Source of the DNA: Symsagittifera roscoffensis
Taxonomy: Eukaryota > Xenacoelomorpha > Acoela > Convolutidae
Direction of reading: 5' to 3'
Assembly (NCBI RefSeq): GCF_963678635.1
Contig: NC_087062.1
Span: 68,125,415 to 68,189,414 of the forward strand
Length of the DNA stretch: 64,000 nt
The translations under genes and the position numbers were made by a program. Below, piece by piece: positions 56,502-64,000 of this stretch. Below the pieces are notes generated by a model. It was not told the origin of the DNA. It was given only the letters and a program-made list of their open reading frames with translations, and did no database searches. Position 1 is the stretch's first letter. Each line of letters opens with the position of its first letter.

Positions 56502-58423
56502 CACTAACACTCACAAAAACTACGTTGGCGTTCAATTGTGCGCGTTTTGTTTCCGTTTTGTACATTTGTTTTACACCAGATGTGTAGTAGTTCATATTGC
56601 ATCTAGAAGTTGGTCCTCATCTTGATATTTCAGGTCTTAATTTGTGTCTCAAAATTTTTTGATGCAATACTTATCTGTAGTTTATATACTACATAATGTA
56701 AAATATTACTTATTTAGATCGTGTGGTTTTTTCTTTTGTTCTCAGGATCAAATTTAATTTTTTTGACGTTTGAATTTTGATTTCTTTTAAAATTAAATTC
56801 AAATTCGTTTGTCAAAAACAAATCAAATTCCGCTCTCAAGCAACAAATTTCAAATGGCGCCAAAAACAGCATGTTTTTTGTTTCAAAAGTGGATTTTAAT
56901 AATCAAAATCACCAAAGGAGGTAAAAAAAACGCCAATGATCCACTTTTCTCAAATTATGTCAGTTAAATCATGTCAGGTCAGTCATTGGAATTTCGTGAA
57001 TTACGCTATACCTGTTACTGTGAAAAATCAAACGTGTCCTCAGTTCGCTTTTTGTTCCGACTATCGATACGAATGTAACAACGGAATAATTGTGCTCGCG
57101 GTGGGTTTTTTTCCTCAGACAAACTTCGACTTTTTAACAATCCAATTTCGACGGAATTATTTTCACATCATTCAAAAGGTAGTGTTGTACTCAGCTTAAA
57201 TTTGAAAAGATATTTCACCGGTGATCAATTTTTGTGAAGTTATGAGGGTTTAAAAATTGCCATTTTGGCTAATTTGGGACAATTAACGCGCGATATATTT
57301 AACGTGCAAGCGGAGATTTAATCCGTCTTCGGAATCGTTCCAAATTGGTTGAAAGAAGCTTATTTGCCATAATTGATTTGTTACAAGGAACTAAATCTAT
57401 CCTTTCGTACTTTATGTGGCGTGTGAGGGGTTGATTTTCATAAAAATTTTCAAATTTAAGAATTTTTTTAAAATTTGTTACATCTATTTTTTATAAGTTA
57501 TTACTGCTCCATAAACCTTAAAAGGCAGTCGGAAGATTCAGGGCTTCGCCTTGATACGAGCGGTCTTGTTTGGTTTGATTGTGTTCAATGGTTTGTTTAC
57601 AACTGTATATTGGCTACCCTTATTACAGTGGACCGTTTCCCGCCGACCATCAGAAACCAAAAAGAAATACCTGTGATGGGCGGTGCATTTGATATGAAAA
57701 ACTTCCGTAACAGCCGTGTTTAAATTGACTGGCCATTTTTTTGTCCAGTTGATTTTTTTCGGCATTAGATGGCTGTTTTATTTTCAAACAATTGCTAATT
57801 ACTTTCGTTTTTGGTATTGATAAAAATTCAACCAATTCTTATGTTGTTAACCAGCTACCTGAAAAAAACACGGATCTCACAATTATGTATCAGTTTGGAC
57901 AACCAAGCATTATTCAACACAAATAACGTAAATTTTGACTAGTTTATATAGAACGGCGACATCTATGGAATCGCGACGTCTAAAAAGACCAAGCCAAAAA
58001 TTTTGAAATAAGAAGATAATTTACTTGAAAGTTATAAAATTTCTTAAAAATTGGTATGCAATTTATAATCTAGAAAACAAACAAAAAACTTCGGTACCCA
58101 TCAATTGGGTTATTGATTTGCTTCGATATAATTGAATTATGGTAATTTATCAAAAAGCCATTCGTGCGTACCCAATCATTGTGTGCACCCAATAAGGAAT
58201 AGTGTCATGAAAAAAAAATCCCACGCTAAATATTATATCACGCAGTAGTAATTGTTCAAAATTGAATTGAGCAAATTAAATTGGTTATTTAAAATAAATA
58301 TATGGATCGAAACTTAGCACTTTTTATTTGATATAAGTAAGCCCTGATACCTGCAGTCTTGTTTTGTATATAAACACAAGCCATGTTCCTTTCTTTCATT
58401 TTTTATTAGTTTGGTTGAGCAAA
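56502..58423. other. Intergenic AT-rich stretch with doubtful ORFs
   Basis: Plus-strand ORFs of about 80 codons at 56936-57199 and 57475-57723 have no domain, splice context or codon bias to support them. Nothing else seen. Confidence 0.4.
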
Positions 58424-58890
58424 ATGGAAAAGCGAAAACTTAACACAAGCTGTGGTAAATTTGATTGCAAACTTAAACCGTTTTCAGGCAGAACCAATGC
58501 GGCAATTATTTGAGAAGTTGTTTTTTTAGCATACTTTAGTATCCAATCTGAAAAGTTTTATATATGAAACGACTAATTTAATTAAGAGAAAAAAACTGAA
58601 TCATGACAGAACTTGAAACTGCGGAAAAAATGGCGTACTTAATTTGTTTGTACGTACTTAAACTGCGGCTTAAAATTGGCAATTATAGCCTGCTGGCTTG
58701 GATGTATCAATAAGGCATCATAAAGCAGATGAACAAATGTTTCAAGCATCTGGCTGAAGCATACAGAATGCCGTTCATGAAATTTAAAAAAAAAATGGAT
58801 TTGGAAGTGTTATTACAGTCTATGGTCTACATCTTGAACGGAAAAATTGTAGACTGTTGTTCAGTCGTTTTTAGTTATTTTAAAATTTAA
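58424..58890 (+). pseudogene. Degraded small ORFs, unknown
   Basis: A 29-codon ORF (MEKRKLNTSCGKFDCKLKPF, 58424-58513) contains a possible 38-bp GT...TTTTCAG intron. At 58603 an ATG opens MTELETAEKMAYLICLYVLK. It stops at TAA 58711-58713 and then continues in the same frame for 58 codons (IIKQMNKCFKHLAEAYRMPF). An in-frame stop in an otherwise open stretch suggests a decayed gene. No family recognised. Confidence 0.25.
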
Positions 58891-60219
58891 ATTCAAGAGA
58901 TCATATTTGCTGTGTACGAAAATGAAGGCCGCTTTAGGTTTTTGTTTGAATTTTAGCACAGAAGCTAGCAAAATCTTTTGAGTACACCGAAATATAGGCA
59001 TGTTTCTGTGGCCAATTAAACACTAAAAAACAGGAAATGAGAACAAATATGGATGATTACGAATAGTATACACGCCCCTTCAGGTTGCCAGAATTTTTTG
59101 GAGTGCTTTCAACTAATGTTTTAAACATTAAAAAAAGACTGCTATCAACGAAAACTGGCGAGACAATCACAAACAGCAAAAAGAAACATTATGGCAAATT
59201 TTAACACCTTCAAGTACCACAGATGGTGGGAAACCTTTGACTGGCAAACGGGAATCTTCTACTGTGATGACTCTTTTATAGATTGCTTCTGTTAAAGTAG
59301 AAGTTTTCTGTTGCAATAGGAGACACGGCCGTTCATAACAGGGACTTCATAAGCAACTCTTGATTGTTTCTTCCACCGTTCGAAAATATCAAGATTGACT
59401 AGAACCATACGGTAGCCAAGTGTCCCCTCCAAACTGGACCTCAATGTTTTTTCTCATGCTATTTACAAAGCATTAAAGGTTGGAAAAGTTTCGAATAAAT
59501 AAGGGGCGGATCTAGGATTTTCTCGAGGATTGGATTTTTTTTATTTTTCGAAAATTCTGTCGGTCTTTTTTTTCTTAGATTGCCCAAATTGATTTTTCAA
59601 GCGCTGCCGCAACGCTGTTAAGACCCAATTTTGCGCCAGAGCGAATTTTTTGAAAAGCACATTGAAGTTTTTGAGCACTGTGTGGAAAATTTTGCCCCTG
59701 GATCAATATTTTATGATTTTCTTCTTTACCTAAAATTTATTACAATCGATTACAAAAAAAATTACTTAGAAATGTTGTATTTATTTTAACAGAAGCTAAC
59801 CTGACATTTCAAAAAAAAAGTTCATTAGTTTCAAAGTCTGAACTTTAAAATAAGAGCATCACCTTTCTTTAATCTTACATTTCGGTTTAATTGATTTGAA
59901 AAAAACGTCATCTTGTTTTCAGTTTGCGTTTCAAGAAAGTATTTAATGCAATATATATGCTTTTGGGTATATATATTTTTTAAAATTTGAAATCTCTTCT
60001 GAGCCGCTTAAAAGTTATCCATGAGCCAGTATTAATTTCTATTTTCATAATAATCATGGCATTATTTTTTTATGATATAAGAAAAACTTTCCGTCAAAAT
60101 TGTCTCAATGGAAAAATCCAGCGCTACCTAGGCAAAAAGTTTTCCAAAGTGTTTTACAATTTCTGCCAAAAAAAATTTCCTTTTCGTTGTCTGTAATTCA
60201 TTTTGTTGACAAATAATGT
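58891..60219. other. Intergenic stretch with one MITE-like end
   Basis: 'ggggcggatctaggat' (59507) and 'gcccctggatcaat' (59694) are loose inverted ends about 200 bp apart, hAT-like in wording. The rest is AT-rich without supported genes. Confidence 0.35.
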
Positions 60220-60269
60220 CAATCACCAGTATTCCTATTCAATCACCTATTTTCCCTCACCGGTATTCC

Positions 60270-60430
60270 CGCTTAATCTACTGTTATGAATTGTCGCTTG
60301 TTACGAATTGTTGCCTGTTACGAATTGTCGAGAGGAACTAGAGGAATACTGCGCGTGAATCAGTGTTCCCTGCTTATTTTACTGTTACGAATTGTCGCAT
60401 GTTACAAATTGTCGCTTGTTACGAATTGAC
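60270..60430. repeat. Short satellite of 17-18 bp
   Basis: 'tgttacgaattgtcgcttgt' variants occur three times at 60281-60331 and three times at 60382-60430. The two groups are separated by 'gaggaactagaggaatactg' and preceded by repeated 'tattccc' words. Confidence 0.7.
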
Positions 60431-60439
60431 ACGCTACTC

Positions 60440-61978
60440 ACCATCTTGTTCATATCCTTGGCTTATGATTTTACTTTGGTTGATTTTACATTTTCTAAAA
60501 TGAGGCATGAATTGCAGGCATTAAAATGACAGTAGCACTGAATGGTTTTCCAAAAGTTAGTGTTTCGATGGTCGTCTCTCGCCCTCTTCGCTAAAGATCT
60601 TAAACTGATTTATCCATAACAATTAGAAGGAGGGGCGCGAGTAGAAAGGGTGTTCTCTTTCAGCATGCTCGTTTTTCATCCCATTTATCAGAGCGTCACC
60701 ACCAATGTAATCTAATTTGAAAATTCATCTCGGTCATAAATTTCTTGGGTATTTCTCTTTATTTTTTCGTTCTGCTCGAGCGGGCTTGAAATTGGTGGGT
60801 TATAAAATGATGTAATAAAGTATGGTAAGAACGGCAACTACCATTGGCCTCCTACTCAAGTAGGAACGCTAGATGACAAAAACCGGTGATTCTCTGCCGG
60901 AAAATGTTAGCCCTGTTAATCCCTGTTTTCCGTATTTCAGCAGACAGCTCAGAAGCCAACGGGACGCCGACCATTTGGAGATGACAGAAACTATTTCATT
61001 GGATTGCTGATCAATTTTTAGCCCACCGCCGACCAGCCAAGAGTTCGTCTTAAATTGGGTTTATGTTATACAATCCCATAGCTTCAATCAGGGAGAAAAA
61101 TAAAGCAGAGTACATTATTGTTAGATTGCTAAGTCTACATTTGCCCGCAATTTTAACCCTCAATATTCCCTTTTTTAACTAAAGTCATTCAAAGCCCTCT
61201 AAAATAACAGGGAAAATTTAGTAATCAGAAGGCCTAAATAAATTCAGCTCCTTTTAGTGAAAAGAGCAGTGATTTCAAGTCTGAATAAAAAATTAGTTAA
61301 GATGTCTTAACGAGCGAAAAATTTTGAGCTAGAGTTTCAAGTTACTTTTGCCCAGCGTCCCATTTCTGTCCAATGCATACAAATACTTAGTTTCACCTCA
61401 AATACTTACCAACCAGTGTTATCTTTCCGTAACTCGATAAAAAAAATTATCCACATTTGTAAATGAAAATTACCTTAAAAGGAAACAAAGATCTATCTAC
61501 CTTTGACGGAATCAGCAGCTTTAGGTTTAAAATTAGAATAAAAAACAACCAGTTCTTTTTTTTTTGCAATTTGCTGCATGAAAATGTACCTACTAAACTG
61601 AAATTCTGATTTCCCTTTTGATTTCCGTCAAGATTGATTTATATTAGTTAGCATTTGTCGCATTCCTGGTACAGCCTTGGGCTCATAGTTATAAATCTAT
61701 TTTCCAATTTGCTTTCCTAGTTCTCATTGAAGACGGAATTGGCTGAGAAACTTTGTGATGTCTTGCGCAAACTGACGTTTAATTTATAACTCCTTCACAT
61801 TATCTGCCCATAACATGTTCCTATATACCCTGAGGTGGTGTACACTTAAACACACCATATTTTACTCCCCCAAGAGCCCTGCGTCACCACCCGTGAATTA
61901 TTAACCCGTGAAATTGCTTTTTTCACACTTGGTCGGCTATTTTTGCTGAGAAGCTGTTGCAAACTGTAAAAAATTGAG
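60440..61978. other. Upstream region of the gene starting at 61979
   Basis: Less repetitive and slightly higher GC than most of the window, in keeping with gene-proximal sequence. I could not identify a promoter element with confidence. Confidence 0.35.
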
Positions 61979-62115
61979 ATGATTCAAGCATCCACCTCGC
62001 TCTCGGTTTCCGAGCAGAGTCGGACCAACTTTGCGTCTCGGCCTCTAATTGTGACGCCGAAGAGTATTCCCGATTTCATGATTCCGGATCTGAACTCGAC
62101 TAAAACCCCCGTCAG
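61979..62115 (+). CDS. First coding exon of an unidentified gene
   Basis: An ATG opens 45 codons plus two bases (MIQASTSLSVSEQSRTNFAS, then RPLIVTPKSIPDFMIPDLNS) ending at a consensus CAG|GTGAGC donor. GC and codon use rise sharply here compared with the flanks, typical of a real exon. The peptide is Ser/Thr/Pro-rich and probably disordered; there is no signal peptide. I do not recognise the protein. The gene continues to the right. Confidence 0.55.
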
Positions 62116-63965
62116 GTGAGCCAATTTGAATGATGTTTATTATAAGACAGCACGAATTAATAGTAGTGAGTATTAGCCTGGGAGTTGAACTTTTTAGGTA
62201 TTTTTTTTATGATTGCCAATAAATTGAACTGACTAGAAAATTGAAACGCATTGAAAAACTTTTTAAAATTAAAAATGAGAAAGCGTACATATAGAAGTAA
62301 ATCAGGTTTTGTGCTGTAGAGCTAGAAAATTTTTTCCGAATTGAAGTCGCACAATTCTGGAGCTAATTAGTTTTGCGGAACTTTGTACAACGTAAGCCAT
62401 ATCAGCCTACTTGAAGTTTATCTAGTAGGCGTTAACAAAGCTTTATGGTCTGTAGTGGATAAAATGCTGCTTTTGAAGTCTGTAGGTCAAAAACGCCACG
62501 GAACGATAACGCCTAGTACGAGATAATGTTGTTTGAAACGTTCAAAAGCACACTAAAACCAAAAGTTCAAAGTTTGCGAGACATTAATTTTTGTTGTGTA
62601 TTTCATGCGACTAGAGCCATTCGAATTGTTTAGAGAACCAAGAGTGAAACAAGCTCAACACTGCATCTTGTGAATTTGCAGAGAAAAAATCTAAAAATTA
62701 GATTTGATAATTTGGAAAGGTGGAAATAACAGCTGCTACTTCTTTCTTACATGACTGTACCTAATGTGGTCAAAAATATTACCACGTAATTTCATCAAAA
62801 TTGCCATCGTTTTAAATAACTAACTGAAAGCGTACCAAAGTTAAATAAAGTTAACACAAATAAGTAGTTAGACTATAGATAAAATTCACGCAGCTAGGTT
62901 AGTGAGGAAAAAACAGGGCAAGTTTGATTAAAATTGAGAACTTCTGAGGGGGTACCCAAATCACATTTCATAAGTATCATTTTAAAAAAGTTGTTCAAAA
63001 AATCTTAAAAACTATTTTAAAATTTTTTTTCATCCCTGTCAAGTTTTAAGCGCATGCTCACAATTTTTCTCGAAAATAATTAAGCAAACAATCACTCCTA
63101 TGAAATAAACTTAAAAGTGCCTGGCAATTGCTGAAAATATTGCCCTTTACTATACTATAATGATACCATCCCTAAATTAACTTATGACTTATGGGAAGTT
63201 CCTTCATTTGCTCTGAGGATTACGATCAACAGACTTAAAGTTGAAAAGTTTAATTTAAAATTGTCAAACTAAAAAAAAGTAACCTGTAATTTGTGTTTAA
63301 TTGAAATTTTAGTACTTTTTTGAGAAACGAATGTTGAATAAGTTTGGGTCGAATTGGTTAGAAATTTGGAACTTTTTAGCGGAACAGAAGAAAAAGTGCA
63401 TCCTTGTTCGAAATCACTGAACTGTGTTTAGAATTTAAAAGTCACGCCACATCCGCGTTCAGTCCCAAATAGTATAGTGGTGCCAAAAGACTGTGTCTAG
63501 AATGTCTGGACATAAAGGCTCAATAATCGCGTCAGGCCTGACACACTGAAATTCTCGAAAAGCCTGGACATATTTTTGCGAGAGTCGGACCATAAAGATG
63601 CATCCATTTCTAGATAAACAATTTTCAATGATCCTAAAAACGAGAAACAGCATCCAACTAAAAATTTCTTAATTTACTAGAAAAAGATATAACAATATAA
63701 AAGCTTTGTGTTTTTTGAAAAAACTTCAGATGGTTTTATTTTCCGAGCAGTCTCATGGAGCACTGAAACTCATATTTATTACCTTGTCCAAAAAAAAGCA
63801 AAAACAATGTGCATCGTTGACAATGCTTTTTGGATTTTTTTCCAGGTTTTCGCGACTGCATATTCAAGCTTTTGCGGCTTTCCAGATTTGCGCAACTTTA
63901 AGAAACGTGTAACTTATTGTTCAGTTGCTTATGTATTTTCAGATTTTGGCTTTGAATTTTGCTAG
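62116..63965 (+). other. Probable first intron
   Basis: Starts GTGAGC. Candidate acceptors are TTTTTTTCCAG at 63845 and TTTTGCTAG at 63965. The second is followed to the window end by GC-richer sequence, whose most natural reading (VTPVTKSPSWSR) is not in the phase left by exon 1. The interval has no other supported gene. Confidence 0.35.
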
Positions 63966-64000
63966 GTCACGCCGGTCACGAAGTCTCCATCTTGGTCGCG

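Overview
The window looks like an invertebrate animal nuclear genome, possibly a nematode or another small metazoan. It is AT-rich, gene-poor and full of transposons. Candidate exons have GT donors and TTTCAG-type acceptors, and the homopolymer-rich 'aaaatttttgaaa' background fits. The lineage is inference; no host gene here is diagnostic. Nothing is bacterial: there are no operons and no ribosome-binding-site patterns.

Bases 1-8718 hold most of a Ty3/gypsy-type LTR retrotransposon read on the minus strand: LTR, primer-binding site, a 1.6-kb repeat-bearing leader with small ORFs, a long gag-protease ORF, and a pol frame (reverse transcriptase, RNase H, start of integrase) that runs off the left edge and carries two in-frame stops. 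Bases 12202-26417 are an older, broken relative, also minus strand. Its two LTRs (388 and 389 bp) and the flanking ATAT target duplication show it was one insertion. It keeps a third-ORF (envelope position) remnant, lost RNase H and integrase, has about 3.1 kb of unrelated sequence in the middle, and has several deletions in gag and pol. A leader ORF just before gag is recognisable in both elements, which makes it the best candidate for an undescribed component. Between the two elements lie diverged tandem repeats and two inverted-repeat MITEs.

Bases 28116-31539 carry two head-to-tail remnants of a non-LTR (endonuclease plus reverse transcriptase) LINE. A third fragment at 37021-37390 shares the same chimeric junction. 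A broken coiled-coil ORF (32236-33007) lies upstream on the same strand. Bases 33454-34645 form a foldback element built of AAACCGCTC repeats, with tandem palindromes in its middle.

Bases 36148-42961 are the most gene-like host region. They contain a small two-exon gene, then exon-like pieces (a Cys/His finger-like ORF, a leucine-rich helix, acidic ORFs). A 2.4-2.8 kb part of this is tandemly duplicated and diverged.

Bases 42992-55597 are a nearly identical 7.1-kb direct repeat. The second copy is cut by a 200-N gap (55598-55797). Each copy carries a tRNA-derived Pol III unit, a minisatellite, a perfect hairpin and a C/G-rich foldback. Bases 55798-61978 hold MITE fragments, a short-period satellite and degraded ORFs. 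A convincing first coding exon starts at 61979 and its gene runs off the right edge.
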